Below, one piece after another: positions 9,324 to 18,126 of a stretch of 59,987 nt of DNA. Position 1 is the first letter of the stretch, and each line of letters starts with the position of its first letter. The DNA comes from Acidimicrobiaceae bacterium (lineage in GTDB: Bacteria; Actinomycetota; Acidimicrobiia; Acidimicrobiales; Aldehydirespiratoraceae), in the NCBI GenBank assembly GCA_016845585.1, contig JAERSO010000048.1:1-59987 (forward strand). The letters are read 5' to 3'. Made by a program: the position numbers and the translations under genes. The notes under the pieces were generated by a model. It worked only from the letters and a program-made list of their open reading frames with translations. It searched no databases and was not told the origin of the DNA.

Positions 9324-9857
9324 CTATGCGGGTTCGAACACCATGATCGACTCGAGCTCGCGATAGTGCTCGGCGACGTCGAGTCCGTACCCGACCACGA
9401 AGTCGGGCGGGATCGGGAAGCCGAAGAACTTCACGTCGTCGGTCTGGGCCCCCTCACGCACGAGTAGGGCACAGATCTCGAGGCTGGCCGGCTCACGGTC
9501 GCCGAGCAGCTGACGCAGATAGCGGAGCGTCAGACCCGAGTCGACGATGTCTTCGACCAGGATCACATGCCGGTCCTTGATGTCGGTTTCGAGATCCTTG
9601 ACGATCCGCACCACACCCGACGACTGGGTCGATTCGCCGTAGGACGACACGGCCATGAAATCGAACTCGACGGGGAGGTCGATCTCGCGGGCGAGGTCCG
9701 CCATGAAGACATAGGCGCCCTTCAGCACGCCGACGAGGAGCGGCGGCCGGCCCTGGTACGCCTCGGTGATCTCGGCACCCAGTTCTCGGACGCGTTGGGC
9801 AAGATCCTCCGCGCCGATCACGACGCGTCCGATCGTTCCCTCAGGTTTCTTCACCAT
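9324..9857 (-). CDS. hpt: Hypoxanthine phosphoribosyltransferase
   Basis: Purine salvage: hypoxanthine (or guanine) plus PRPP to IMP/GMP. 177 residues with the PRPP loop [14 protein letters not shown], the earlier [16 protein letters not shown] and the C-terminal [17 protein letters not shown] purine-contact segment. The ATG at 9857 is preferred over a TTG one codon earlier. Placement between tilS and folE is the common actinobacterial order. Confidence 0.95.
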   Translation of the reverse strand: MVKKPEGTIGRVVIGAEDLAQRVRELGAEITEAYQGRPPLLVGVLKGAYVFMADLAREIDLPVEFDFMAVSSYGESTQSSGVVRIVKDLETDIKDRHVILVEDIVDSGLTLRYLRQLLGDREPASLEICALLVREGAQTDDVKFFGFPIPPDFVVGYGLDVAEHYRELESIMVFEPA

Positions 9858-9868
9858 CAATCCGGACC

Positions 9869-10750
9869 CTATCGCTCCGAATCTGCGTCGGCGGGATCCA
9901 GCGACAGTCGGCCCTGGCTGCGGCTGACCCGATGACCGCCCTCGATCTCGGCGGCGACATGGGTGCCGTCGACCACCCGCATCACCCGATCGATCGAGGC
10001 CGCATCGGGGACACGGCCACCGGGTGTCCGTGCCTGGAGCCAGATGCGCAGCGCCTCCGACGTGATGGCCTTCGGCGCCGCGGCCAGCGCTCTGGTGTCG
10101 GCCGGATCGAGCTGGGCGGCCTCGGCGCGGATGACCTCGAGCATGTCGCCGAGGAGGTCAGCGTGACGGTTGAGGAGCGGGACGGGGTCACGATCGAACA
10201 GGTCGGCGATGAGCGGCAGGAGTTCGCTGCGGATACGAACCCGCGTGAACGCCGGATCGTCATTGTGCGAGTCGGAAATCGGCGTGATGCCGGCGCCTCG
10301 ACACACCGCCTCCGTCTCTCTCCGGCGTAGACCGAGGATCGGGCGATTCACCCGAGCCATCGGGACCGACACCCCGGCCGGCCCCGCGCCGCGGAGCAGA
10401 TTGAACAGCGCCGTCTCGGCGCGATCGTCGGCGGTGTGAGCGACGCAGACGTCGTCGGGGAGCGCGCCGTAGCGGGCAGTGCGAGCGCGGGCCTCGAGGT
10501 CACTGCCATCGTCGAGCGCCACGTGACGGAGCTCGAAGCCGACGCCGAGCCGGGACGCCAGCGCCTCGACCATCGCGGCGTCATCGGCCGACGTGGGACG
10601 CAACCCGTGGTCGACATGCCAGATCGTGAACTCGCGGTCGGCCGCGTCGGCGAGTAGTGCCATCGCCACCGAATCCGCTCCCCCGCTCACGCCGAGCGCG
10701 AGCGGGCTGTCAGGGAAGTCGCACCGATCGAGCAGCACGGCGAGGTCCAC
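9869..10750 (-). CDS. tilS: tRNA(Ile)-lysidine synthetase
   Basis: Attaches lysine to C34 of the tRNA-Ile(CAU) so that it reads AUA. The PP-loop ATP pyrophosphatase motif SGGADS is at residues 22-27, with WHVDHGLRP and AHTADDRAETALFNLLRGAGP downstream, characteristic of TilS. 293 residues, short for the family but without visible truncation of the core; the C-terminal accessory domain appears minimal. GTG start, 6 bp after the DUF2342 gene. Confidence 0.93.
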   Translation of the reverse strand: MDLAVLLDRCDFPDSPLALGVSGGADSVAMALLADAADREFTIWHVDHGLRPTSADDAAMVEALASRLGVGFELRHVALDDGSDLEARARTARYGALPDDVCVAHTADDRAETALFNLLRGAGPAGVSVPMARVNRPILGLRRRETEAVCRGAGITPISDSHNDDPAFTRVRIRSELLPLIADLFDRDPVPLLNRHADLLGDMLEVIRAEAAQLDPADTRALAAAPKAITSEALRIWLQARTPGGRVPDAASIDRVMRVVDGTHVAAEIEGGHRVSRSQGRLSLDPADADSER

Positions 10751-10756
10751 CGACGC

Positions 10757-11821
10757 TCAGGCCGCGGGGGCCGGCACCGCGACGCGGTCGATCCACAGCT
10801 GCGGATCACGGATCTCGTTGATCGACGGCACGTTGGCCGAGTCAGCCCAGGCGAAGTCGAGCGCCTCGACGCCGCCATACGATTCGACCACCGAAATGAA
10901 GTGCTCGCCCTCGGCGTACTGCTTCATCTTCGCTTCGAGGCCGGCCAGCTTCTGGAATACCTTGGTGAAGCCGCTGGCGTTCTGGCGACGATTGCGCAGC
11001 ACCTTGGCGAAACGTTCGGCCGACGGGACGAGGCCCTGTCCGGCGCGATCCATGGTGACGTCGCCGTGGCCTTCGAGGAGGCTCATCAACCCGGCCACCT
11101 CATTGATCACCGCAAGCTGTTCCTCCGATGCGAACAGGGCCATGATGCCGCCCTGATCCATCGGATCCTCGCCTCGCTTGCGGGCCTCCATCAGGCGCTG
11201 GGCGGCGGCCAGGAAGCGTTTCGGGTCGGGGTCGACGCTGTCCATGGTGGACTCGACGAGGCCGAGGAAGTGCTCACGCATCCACGGCACACCGGTGAAC
11301 TGGGCGCGATGGGTGACCTCGTGCAGGGCCAACCACAGGCGGAACTCCTGGGGCGGAAAGGCGTAGCGCTTCTCGAGCGCCAGGACGTTGGGCGCCACGT
11401 AGTAGACGATGTCCTGCTCGTCGGGGTTCTCGTCTTCAATGACGAGCAGGTCGTACTGGCCGAGCACTCGAGTGCTCATCCATCCGAGCATGGCGCCGAG
11501 CTCGGCGCCGGCGAACTTCGGGCCGAGGGTGCTGGCCTTGCCGTCCATCTTGTCTTCGAGCTTGTCCGTGATCGGACGCAGCAGGCGCTGGAACGATGCG
11601 AGATTGGCGTCGACCCAACCCTCACGGTTGGTCACCCGCCCGCGGGCGTTGCCGTCGAGCGAACGCAGACCCGTGCATTCCGCCACCAGGTCTTCCGCTT
11701 GCGCGGTGTATCGATCAAAATCCTCTTCGAGCCCATCCCGGTAGCGAGCAGCCTTGTAGGGCTCTGTGCCCGCAACCTTGCTCGCGACCGTCCGGGCAAC
11801 ATCCCAGTCGACCGCACTCAT
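10757..11821 (-). CDS. DUF2342 zinc-dependent metallopeptidase-like protein
   Basis: 354 residues of the actinobacterial DUF2342 family, related to a group noted for co-occurring with coenzyme F420 biosynthesis. The zincin motif HEVTHRAQF (HExxH) is visible, with a second metal-side segment EGHGDVTMD downstream, and SMLGWMSTRVLGQYD-like helices ahead of it. Predicted soluble; substrate unknown. It begins the run that continues into tilS-hpt-fol, suggesting co-transcription rather than a shared pathway. Confidence 0.85.
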   Translation of the reverse strand: MSAVDWDVARTVASKVAGTEPYKAARYRDGLEEDFDRYTAQAEDLVAECTGLRSLDGNARGRVTNREGWVDANLASFQRLLRPITDKLEDKMDGKASTLGPKFAGAELGAMLGWMSTRVLGQYDLLVIEDENPDEQDIVYYVAPNVLALEKRYAFPPQEFRLWLALHEVTHRAQFTGVPWMREHFLGLVESTMDSVDPDPKRFLAAAQRLMEARKRGEDPMDQGGIMALFASEEQLAVINEVAGLMSLLEGHGDVTMDRAGQGLVPSAERFAKVLRNRRQNASGFTKVFQKLAGLEAKMKQYAEGEHFISVVESYGGVEALDFAWADSANVPSINEIRDPQLWIDRVAVPAPAA

Positions 11822-11831
11822 GCGCGCAGCC

Positions 11832-11963
11832 TCAGTCGCGCGGGTAGCGCTTGTACGTCACCTGCTGCAGATAGCCGACCACCGAGGCGCCGATCGCCGC
11901 CAGCGCTCCGACCACGAGAACCGGAGCGATCCACCAATGCCAGACAACCGCGAGAATGCTCAT
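11832..11963 (-). CDS. Small single-pass membrane protein
   Basis: A 43-residue frame starting ATG at 11963 (MSILAVVWHWWIAPVLVV) and ending QQVTYKRYPRD just before the DUF2342 start. One hydrophobic segment covers residues about 4-33 and the tail is basic (KRYPRD), so an N-out/C-in single-pass protein is likely. It lies 10 bp upstream of the DUF2342 gene on the same strand. I recognise no family; small size makes the call moderate. Confidence 0.55.
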   Translation of the reverse strand: MSILAVVWHWWIAPVLVVGALAAIGASVVGYLQQVTYKRYPRD

Positions 11964-11992
11964 GACGCCGAGTGTAGAGGCATAGAGGTGCG

Positions 11993-12027
11993 TAAGTAAC
12001 GCTGGGGTCTGTCCCCCGCGTTACTTA
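11993..12027. repeat. Palindromic element with TGGGGTCTG core
   Basis: Perfect 10-bp arms (TAAGTAACGC at 11993-12002, GCGTTACTTA at 12018-12027) flank an inner GGGG/CCCC stem closed by TCTGT. The right arm supplies the TAA stop of the zinc-ribbon gene. The core is nearly the same as that of the palindrome at 36875-36911, while the arms differ. Probable terminator for the downstream end of the zinc-ribbon gene and possibly a dispersed palindromic element. Confidence 0.7.
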
Positions 12028-12207
12028 GTCGTCCAAGACTTTGCCGCGCATGCGGGGGACGACCATGACGGCGTGCAGTGAGCAGAACTCCTGCTCGTTG
12101 TAGACGCTCAGGCGGGTTTCGCAGTCGGGATCCTGGCAGACGCGACCCTCGGCGTTGCGAGAGGTCTTGCCATCGGCGGAGATGAAGGGTTCGGCGTGAA
12201 CCGGCAT
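12025..12207 (-). CDS. Small zinc-ribbon-like protein
   Basis: 60 residues, MPVHAEPFISADGKT at the start and a compact Cys/His set C-x4-C-x12-C-x2-H in RVCQDPDCETRLSVYNEQEFCSLH. The spacing suggests a single metal-binding ribbon, similar in look to short actinobacterial proteins that read CxxxxCxxxLSxYNxxxxCxxH. No DNA-binding or enzymatic domain is visible. It lies downstream of the RsrA-like gene on the same strand after 81 bp and may be its cotranscribed neighbour. Function unknown. Confidence 0.65.
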   Translation of the reverse strand: MPVHAEPFISADGKTSRNAEGRVCQDPDCETRLSVYNEQEFCSLHAVMVVPRMRGKVLDD

Positions 12208-12288
12208 GCCTTCAATAACGAAGTGAGAGGCCGATTCAGTTCCAGATTTCCGGGAAGTGTCATGAAGCCGTCACAGCGTTGACGAGCG

Positions 12289-12573
12289 TCACTCCCCGCG
12301 GATCTCCCACTGGATTGCCTCGAACACCTTCAAACGCACCGATTCCGGGACCTGCTCCTGGCAGCTACGGGCCACTACCTGTTTCAGTTCGGCTTCGAAC
12401 GTGAAACTCTCCATGCACGGCGAGCAGTACTCGATGTGGGCCTTGATCGTGGTGCGCCGCTCGATCGTGAGAGCACCATCGAGATACGTGTAGAGCTCGC
12501 GCAGCGCCTTCTGGCACTCGTCGTCGCAGTGATCGTCGTCGTTGACGTCCGGGGTGTGCATGTCACTCACCAT
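12289..12573 (-). CDS. RsrA-type zinc-binding anti-sigma factor
   Basis: About 94 residues with the ZAS pattern: HCDDEC near the N-terminus, HIEYCSPC (H-x3-C-x2-C) in the middle and a later SCQEQVP, matching the Cys/His set of RsrA/RshA redox-sensing anti-sigma factors. In that family oxidation of the Cys pair releases zinc and frees the sigma factor. It overlaps the end of the sigma gene; three closely spaced starts (ATG 12573, GTG 12567, ATG 12561) are possible and I cannot separate them. Confidence 0.85.
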   Translation of the reverse strand: MVSDMHTPDVNDDDHCDDECQKALRELYTYLDGALTIERRTTIKAHIEYCSPCMESFTFEAELKQVVARSCQEQVPESVRLKVFEAIQWEIRGE

Positions 12574-13177
12574 CACAATCGGCGCCGACACACGCTGGTT
12601 CGGGCTCCGGATCGGCATCCGGAAGAAGGCGACGCGCCCCGGCAAAGTCATACAACCGCTTCTGCAGCTGCTTTCTTCCCCGATGAAGGCGACTCATCAC
12701 CGTGCCGATGGGAACATCGAGGATCTCGGCGATCTCCTTGTAGGCGAAACCCTCGACATCGGCGAGCAGCACCGGAAGCCGATAGTGCTCGGCCAACCCT
12801 TCGACGGCTTCCTTCACCTCGGCTTCGCCGAAGAGGTCCATCAGTTCGTCCTCGGCACTGCGGCCGAGCGTGGAACCGGTGAGACCACCGATGCGCCGGT
12901 AGAGGTAGAGATCCTCGACATCGTCGATGTCGGACTCGTCGGGACGGCGCTGCTTCTTGCGGTAGGCGTTGATGTAGCTGTTGGTGAGGATGCGATACAT
13001 CCACGCCTTCAGGTTCGTGCCGGCCTCGAAACGCTCATAGGCGCGATACGCCTTGAGATACGTCTCCTGGACGAGATCCTCCGCATCAGCGGGGTTGCGG
13101 GTCATCCGCAACGCGGCCGAGTAGAGACCGCTCATGAGCGGCATCGCATCGTCGGCGAACGTGGCTTGATCGGCCAC
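12563..13177 (-). CDS. SigR/SigH-type ECF sigma factor
   Basis: 204 residues: region 2 includes [20 protein letters not shown] and [19 protein letters not shown], region 4 includes [19 protein letters not shown] and [14 protein letters not shown]. This arrangement plus the downstream RsrA-like gene marks the SigR/SigH group, which controls thiol-oxidative and heat stress genes. GTG start preceded by AGGAGG. A promoter of the SigH/R type is seen before hsp20 at 41786-41810, a plausible target. The C-terminal tail is acidic and proline-rich. Confidence 0.9.
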   Translation of the reverse strand: MADQATFADDAMPLMSGLYSAALRMTRNPADAEDLVQETYLKAYRAYERFEAGTNLKAWMYRILTNSYINAYRKKQRRPDESDIDDVEDLYLYRRIGGLTGSTLGRSAEDELMDLFGEAEVKEAVEGLAEHYRLPVLLADVEGFAYKEIAEILDVPIGTVMSRLHRGRKQLQKRLYDFAGARRLLPDADPEPEPACVGADCDGE

Positions 13178-13221
13178 ATGACCTCCTGTGGAAGACTCCG
13201 GCGAGCGGAGCGGTAGAAGCG

Positions 13222-13294
13222 AGCCCGAGAGGAGAATTGAACTCCTGACCTACGCTTTACGAGAGCGTCGCTCTACCAACTGAGCTACTCGGGC
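13222..13294 (-). tRNA. tRNA-Thr(CGU)
   Basis: Reading the minus strand, a full cloverleaf is formed: acceptor GCCCGAG/CTCGGGC, D arm GCTC-AGTTGGTA-GAGC, anticodon arm ACGCT-CTCGTAA-AGCGT with anticodon CGT, and T arm AGGAG-TTCAATT-CTCCT. 73 nt, CCA not encoded. Decodes ACG. Confidence 0.95.
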
Positions 13295-13346
13295 GGGACT
13301 GAAAAGGTACCAAACGCCGGGGCGCGATCCTCCACACCGGATTCAC

Positions 13347-15020
13347 ATGAACGAGCACCCGATCGAGCAGCCACACCCCGTCAAAAACGTCCTGTTCATC
13401 ATGTGCGATCAGCTGCGCCTCGACGCGCTGTCGTGTCACGGCGGCATCATCGACACGCCGAACATCGACGCGCTCGCGGCCCGCGGCGCTCGCTTCGATC
13501 AGGCCTACATCCAAGGCGCCGTTTGCGGCTCCTCGCGGATGAGCTACTACACCGGGCGCTACGTGCAATCCCACGGCGCCCGCTGGAACCAGATCCCGTT
13601 GGCGATCGGTCAGCGCACCATCGGCGACCATGTGCGGCCCCTCGGCGTGCGCCCGGCCCTGGTCGGTAAGACGCACATGGCGCCCGACCTCCATGGCCTC
13701 GAATGGCTCGGCCTCGACCCTGAATCACCCGAGGCGATCTATCTCGCCGAATGCGGCTTCGAGCCCGCTGAGCGCGACGACGGCCTCCACCCGGACATTC
13801 GGCGGGCCGGGGCACCGGAGCTGCCGTACAACCGCTTCCTGCGCGAGCACGGCTACCAGGGTGCGAACCCCTGGCACTCCGCCGCCAACGCCGTCATCGA
13901 CGACAGCGGCAAAGTCGTGTCCGGCTGGCTGCTTCGCGCCTCGCCCTACCCGACAGTCGTTCCCGACGAGTTGTCCGAGACGGCCTACATGACCGACCGG
14001 GCCATCGATTTCATGGCGCGAGCAGGCGACGAACGCTGGTGTCTGCATCTCTCGTTCATCAAGCCCCACTGGCCCTACGTCGTCTCCGAGCCGTACCACC
14101 GACTCGTGCATCCCAACGATCTCCCCTCGCCGAACCGCACCGACGCCGAACGCGTCGACGAGCATCCGGTCCTCGCGGCGATGCGCAACAGTCGGGTCGG
14201 CCGCACGTTCTCGCGTGACGAAGTCCGCCGGGCGGTCTATCCGGCCTATCTCGGTCTGGTGAAACAGATCGACGACCATCTCGGCAGGCTGTTCGCGGCT
14301 ATGGACGAATCCGGACGCAGCGACGACACGATGATCGTGTTCACGTCCGACCACGGCGACTACATGGGAGATCACTGGATGGGTGAGAAGGACTGGTTCC
14401 ACGACCCGATCGTGAACGTCCCCATGATCGTCGTCGATCCCCGCCCCGAAGCCGACGCCACACGAGGCCAGGCGATCACCACGCCCATCGAGACGATCGA
14501 CCTCGCGCCCACATTCGTCGAATCGCTCGGCGGTGGTCTCGATCCGCTCACGCCGTGGCTCGAAGGGACGTCGCTGGTACCTCTGTTGCACGGGGTTGAA
14601 CAGGACCGGCCTCAGGTGGTCAGCGAGACCGATTTCGGACCGCTGGAGTTGGGTGACCCCTTCCCCGGCCAGCCGCAGCGATCACAACGGGCCACCATGA
14701 TCTACGACGGGCGCTACAAGTACATCCTGAGCGAGGTGGGCCCGAACCTGCTCTACGACCTCGAGAGTGACCCCGACGAGTTGGTCGACCGAATCGACGA
14801 CCCCACGCTGGGTGCGGTTCGTGACGAGCTCCACGAGCGCCTGTTCGCGTGGTATCGCGACCGCTCCAATGAGGTCACTCGCAACCCCGCCCACTGGGAC
14901 CACGCCCGGCCTGACGGAGACACCGCGCGACGCGGCATCTTCATCGGCTACTGGGACGAAGCCGCAGCCGCAGCCGACGGCGTCGGCCACCACCTCGCGG
15001 TCACATCGCCGGAAGCTTGA
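13347..15020 (+). CDS. Sulfatase / alkaline-phosphatase-superfamily hydrolase
   Basis: 557-residue sulfatase-fold enzyme. Metal ligands are seen in FIMCDQLR (D21) and FTSDHGDYMGDH; the catalytic segment is VCGSSRMSYYTGRY with C60, which anaerobic or FGE-type maturation would turn into formylglycine. The motif is C-x-S-x-R rather than the usual C-x-P/A-x-R. No signal peptide, so cytoplasmic; substrate may be a sulfate, phosphonate or phosphate ester. Its last 20 bp overlap the convergent holB gene. Confidence 0.85.
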   Translation: MNEHPIEQPHPVKNVLFIMCDQLRLDALSCHGGIIDTPNIDALAARGARFDQAYIQGAVCGSSRMSYYTGRYVQSHGARWNQIPLAIGQRTIGDHVRPLGVRPALVGKTHMAPDLHGLEWLGLDPESPEAIYLAECGFEPAERDDGLHPDIRRAGAPELPYNRFLREHGYQGANPWHSAANAVIDDSGKVVSGWLLRASPYPTVVPDELSETAYMTDRAIDFMARAGDERWCLHLSFIKPHWPYVVSEPYHRLVHPNDLPSPNRTDAERVDEHPVLAAMRNSRVGRTFSRDEVRRAVYPAYLGLVKQIDDHLGRLFAAMDESGRSDDTMIVFTSDHGDYMGDHWMGEKDWFHDPIVNVPMIVVDPRPEADATRGQAITTPIETIDLAPTFVESLGGGLDPLTPWLEGTSLVPLLHGVEQDRPQVVSETDFGPLELGDPFPGQPQRSQRATMIYDGRYKYILSEVGPNLLYDLESDPDELVDRIDDPTLGAVRDELHERLFAWYRDRSNEVTRNPAHWDHARPDGDTARRGIFIGYWDEAAAAADGVGHHLAVTSPEA

Positions 15021-16041
15021 GTAACAGGGCCTGCAAGGCCAGTGCCTCGTTGGGATTCCTCACGAGCGAGTCCTGCGTGCCGCGCAGTGCATCGATGCTG
15101 TCGAGCAGACCTCGACGTTCATCCCCGCCGGTGATCGCCTCTCGATAGCGGGCTGCCAGTGTCGCCAGTCCGAATCGGAGCTCCTCGGTGCGGAACTGGC
15201 GTTGCTCTCGGCGGTGCCGGGCCTCCATGTCACGCCGACCGGAGCCCCGGGTGCCCAGGGCTTCCTCGCGCTGTTCGAGCGCCTCGAGCTCAGCGTCGTG
15301 TTGGCGGACCTTGGCCTTGCCGGCGTCGTCGATCAGCCCGCGAACCTCCTCGACGAGTGCCGCGACCACAGCACCGGTGCCATCGAGACGATCGGGAATC
15401 GACCACCACGCATCTCGGCGAAGGGCCAGCTGTTCGTCGGTGGCGAGCACTCGGGCCCGCTCGACGCTCCCGTTCGACGCAGCCGCAACGATCGCGGCCT
15501 GCATGGCGTCGGCCAGCCCCTCCTCGACCAACGCGGCCTCGATGGCATCGGCGCTGACCGAGCCGAAGTCGACGCGAGTGCAGCGACTGGCGATGGTGAT
15601 GTGCTCGGGCGGCACGTCTTCGGCCAGCAGCACGAAGATCGACGTGGCCGGCGGCTCTTCGATCGTCTTGAGCAGCGATGCAGCCGCAGCCGGGGTGGCG
15701 GTGTGGAAGCGATTGACGATGAGGACCTTGCGATTGCCCTCGACCGGCGAGCGGCTCGCCTGGACGATCAGCGGCTCCGCTTCCTCGTCGCGACGCAACG
15801 AGTTGCCGACCGGATCGAGCACGTGGACGTCGGCGTGCTCCTCCTTCTCGGCGAGCCGGCGATGACGCTCCGCACCCTCGGGATCGGCGGCGGCGAGTAG
15901 CTCCCCGGCGAACACGGCCGCAGCTCGGCGCTTGCCCGTGCCCGACGGGCCGACGAACAAGTACGCGTGTACGGGCGCTTCCACAGCGGCCTGAAGTCGA
16001 CGGACCGCGTCGCCCTGCCCGATGACTCGGTCCCAGCTCAT
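15001..16041 (-). CDS. holB: DNA polymerase III delta-prime subunit
   Basis: Clamp-loader subunit that helps load the beta clamp. 346 residues: MSWDRVIGQGDAVRRLQ, Walker A GPSGTGK at 31-37, FHTATPAAAASLLKTIEEPPA, and ASRCTRVDF (SRC motif). It lacks the usual zinc Cys cluster after Walker A, as several actinobacterial homologues do. ATG overlaps the tmk stop; tmk-holB is a conserved pair. Confidence 0.9.
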   Translation of the reverse strand: MSWDRVIGQGDAVRRLQAAVEAPVHAYLFVGPSGTGKRRAAAVFAGELLAAADPEGAERHRRLAEKEEHADVHVLDPVGNSLRRDEEAEPLIVQASRSPVEGNRKVLIVNRFHTATPAAAASLLKTIEEPPATSIFVLLAEDVPPEHITIASRCTRVDFGSVSADAIEAALVEEGLADAMQAAIVAAASNGSVERARVLATDEQLALRRDAWWSIPDRLDGTGAVVAALVEEVRGLIDDAGKAKVRQHDAELEALEQREEALGTRGSGRRDMEARHRREQRQFRTEELRFGLATLAARYREAITGGDERRGLLDSIDALRGTQDSLVRNPNEALALQALLLKLPAM

Positions 16042-16646
16042 GGATGTCGGGCCAACCAGTCGTCGACCGCCGCGTCGACGCGGGCGGCCACCTCCTCGAC
16101 CGTTCCCCCGGCGTGGATCACCAACCAGTGGTCGGGCGCCTCGGCGGCCATCTCCAGATAGCCCTGCCGCACACGCTGGTGGAACTCGGCGCCGGCACCT
16201 TCGATGCGGTCGATCTGATCACCCAGCCGCTGGCGGGCCACGGCGAGGTCGACATCGAGCAGCACCGTGAGGTCGGGTTCGATCCCGTGCGTGGCGAAGC
16301 GCATCATGTCCTCGAGAACCTGCAGGTCCAAGCCCCGGCCGTAGCCCTGATAGGCGAGCGACGACGCCGTGAACCGATCCGAGATGATCGTCTCTCCCCG
16401 TTCGAGAGCCGGTCCGACGATCTCGGCGACGTGTTGTGCCTTGTCGGCCACGACCAGAAGCGCTTCGGCCCGATCGTCGAGTTCGCGGTGCTCGGGGTCG
16501 AGCAGGATCCTGCGGATCGACCCGCCGATGTCGGTGGCACCGAACTGGAACGTCAACGGCACTCCGAGACGAGCAGCCAAGCGACGTGCCTGGGTCGACT
16601 TGCCCGATGCATCCGCCCCCTCGAAGGCGATCAGTCTGCCCCTCAT
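16038..16646 (-). CDS. tmk: Thymidylate kinase
   Basis: Phosphorylates dTMP to dTDP. 202 residues with P-loop EGADASGKST (9-18), the DRF motif in IISDRFTASSLAYQGYGRG, and VLLDVDLAVARQR. Coupled by overlap to both the upstream MFS gene and downstream holB, so the three are probably one transcript. Confidence 0.94.
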   Translation of the reverse strand: MRGRLIAFEGADASGKSTQARRLAARLGVPLTFQFGATDIGGSIRRILLDPEHRELDDRAEALLVVADKAQHVAEIVGPALERGETIISDRFTASSLAYQGYGRGLDLQVLEDMMRFATHGIEPDLTVLLDVDLAVARQRLGDQIDRIEGAGAEFHQRVRQGYLEMAAEAPDHWLVIHAGGTVEEVAARVDAAVDDWLARHP

Positions 16647-18094
16647 TCAGCAGGCTCCTTCGTCGGCCCGGCCGACTCACGGAGGAACGCTCCGGAGCCG
16701 GCCCGGAGGCTCCAGAGCGCCAACAAACCGGCGGCGACGATGATGGTCGAGGAGAGCCAGAGCGTGAGGCGCACACCCGGTACCCGGACGTTGAGGTCAC
16801 CAACGCCGATCTCGCCGTCCCAGAGACGGTTCGAGAGCGCGTCGAGCAGTTCGGAGACGAACGGGGCGACCGCCAATGCGATCAGCATGCAGAAGCGAAC
16901 GAGAACGAGGAGGGCCGAGAACACGCGGCCGCGAAGTTCGTCGTCGACGTTCTCGTGCAGCAGGGTGAAGCCGAGCACATAGATCGGGCCCGCGGCGAAC
17001 CCGACGATGCCGATCACCGGAACCACGATGCCGAGCACCGACGCGGAGCCGGCGATGAACAGAGCACCGCCGGCGAGCACCAGCGCGAACGGGAAGACCC
17101 GGGCTCGGTTGATCTTGTTCTGCAACAACGACGCCGTGATGACGCCGACGGCCATGCCGCAGCCGAGTGCGAACAGCACGAGGTTGAAGTCGGCGTCATC
17201 CCCGGAGATCACCTCGTCGACGAAGATGGCACCGAGCGGGACCAACATGCCGCCACCGATCACCCCGGTGGCGAGTCCGACGTTCACGGCGCGAACAATC
17301 GGGTTGACCGCGATGAATCGCCAACCTTCCCGTAGCTCGCGGACCGCGCCGCCCATGTCCCAGTTGCCGCGCTCCCCCGCTTGTCGCTCCGCGGGTGTCC
17401 GTCGTTGGTAGACGATGGTCGACACGATGAGTGCGGTGGCCAGGAACGAGAACCCGTCGACGTAGAAGGCGAGCCCCTCCTCGTTGAGTCGCCAGGTGTC
17501 GACCCATCCCTCATCGGAGAACGTCTCGGCCAGTTTCGCGAGCAGCGCGGCGAGACCTGCGGCCACCGGGAACATGCCGTAGGCGGCGGCGACGTTCAGC
17601 GAGTTGGCGCTGGTGAGCTTGTCCTTCGGAACGAGACTCGGGACGATGGCTTCTTTCGCCGGCGACCACAGCATCGTGAAGATCTCGAGGATGAACGAGG
17701 CGATGACGAGGCCGTACAGCGTGTCGACGAACGGCAGCGCGAACAGCACCAGCGCGCGGCCGATGTCGCAGACCAGCATCACCTTCTTGCGGTTGAGTCG
17801 GTCGACGATGACACCCGCAGCCGTGGCGAGGAAGAATCCCGGGGCGATGCGGGCACCCAGCACGAGCGCGATCGCGGTGCCCTCGGATCCATCGCTGATG
17901 CGTTCGGCCAGCGAGATGATGGCGATCAAACCGAGCCAATCACCCGTGGCCGAGATGACCTGCGCGATCCACAGCTTGAAGAATTCCCACGATCCGAAGA
18001 TGCGCTCGATTCGCCCGCTCGGCTTGGTGGCATCCAGCGCGTCGTTGAGACGATCTGCGCTATTTGTGCCCGGTTCGTTCACGACCCCGCACAC
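16643..18094 (-). CDS. MFS transporter (enterobactin-exporter-like)
   Basis: 483 residues with about 10-12 hydrophobic helices. ATGDWLGLIAI, GVIVDRLNRKKVMLVCDIGRA (loop 2-3 MFS motif) and GRVFSALLVLVRFCMLIAL fit the MFS_3/efflux branch. Substrate cannot be told; an exporter is likelier than an importer. Two in-frame GTG starts exist (18094 and 18082); the second gives MNEPGTNSADRL and is equally possible. ATGA overlap with tmk. Confidence 0.85.
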   Translation of the reverse strand: MCGVVNEPGTNSADRLNDALDATKPSGRIERIFGSWEFFKLWIAQVISATGDWLGLIAIISLAERISDGSEGTAIALVLGARIAPGFFLATAAGVIVDRLNRKKVMLVCDIGRALVLFALPFVDTLYGLVIASFILEIFTMLWSPAKEAIVPSLVPKDKLTSANSLNVAAAYGMFPVAAGLAALLAKLAETFSDEGWVDTWRLNEEGLAFYVDGFSFLATALIVSTIVYQRRTPAERQAGERGNWDMGGAVRELREGWRFIAVNPIVRAVNVGLATGVIGGGMLVPLGAIFVDEVISGDDADFNLVLFALGCGMAVGVITASLLQNKINRARVFPFALVLAGGALFIAGSASVLGIVVPVIGIVGFAAGPIYVLGFTLLHENVDDELRGRVFSALLVLVRFCMLIALAVAPFVSELLDALSNRLWDGEIGVGDLNVRVPGVRLTLWLSSTIIVAAGLLALWSLRAGSGAFLRESAGPTKEPAE

Positions 18095-18126
18095 TAGCGA
18101 GCAGGGTCACCGACCCGCGTTCGTCG

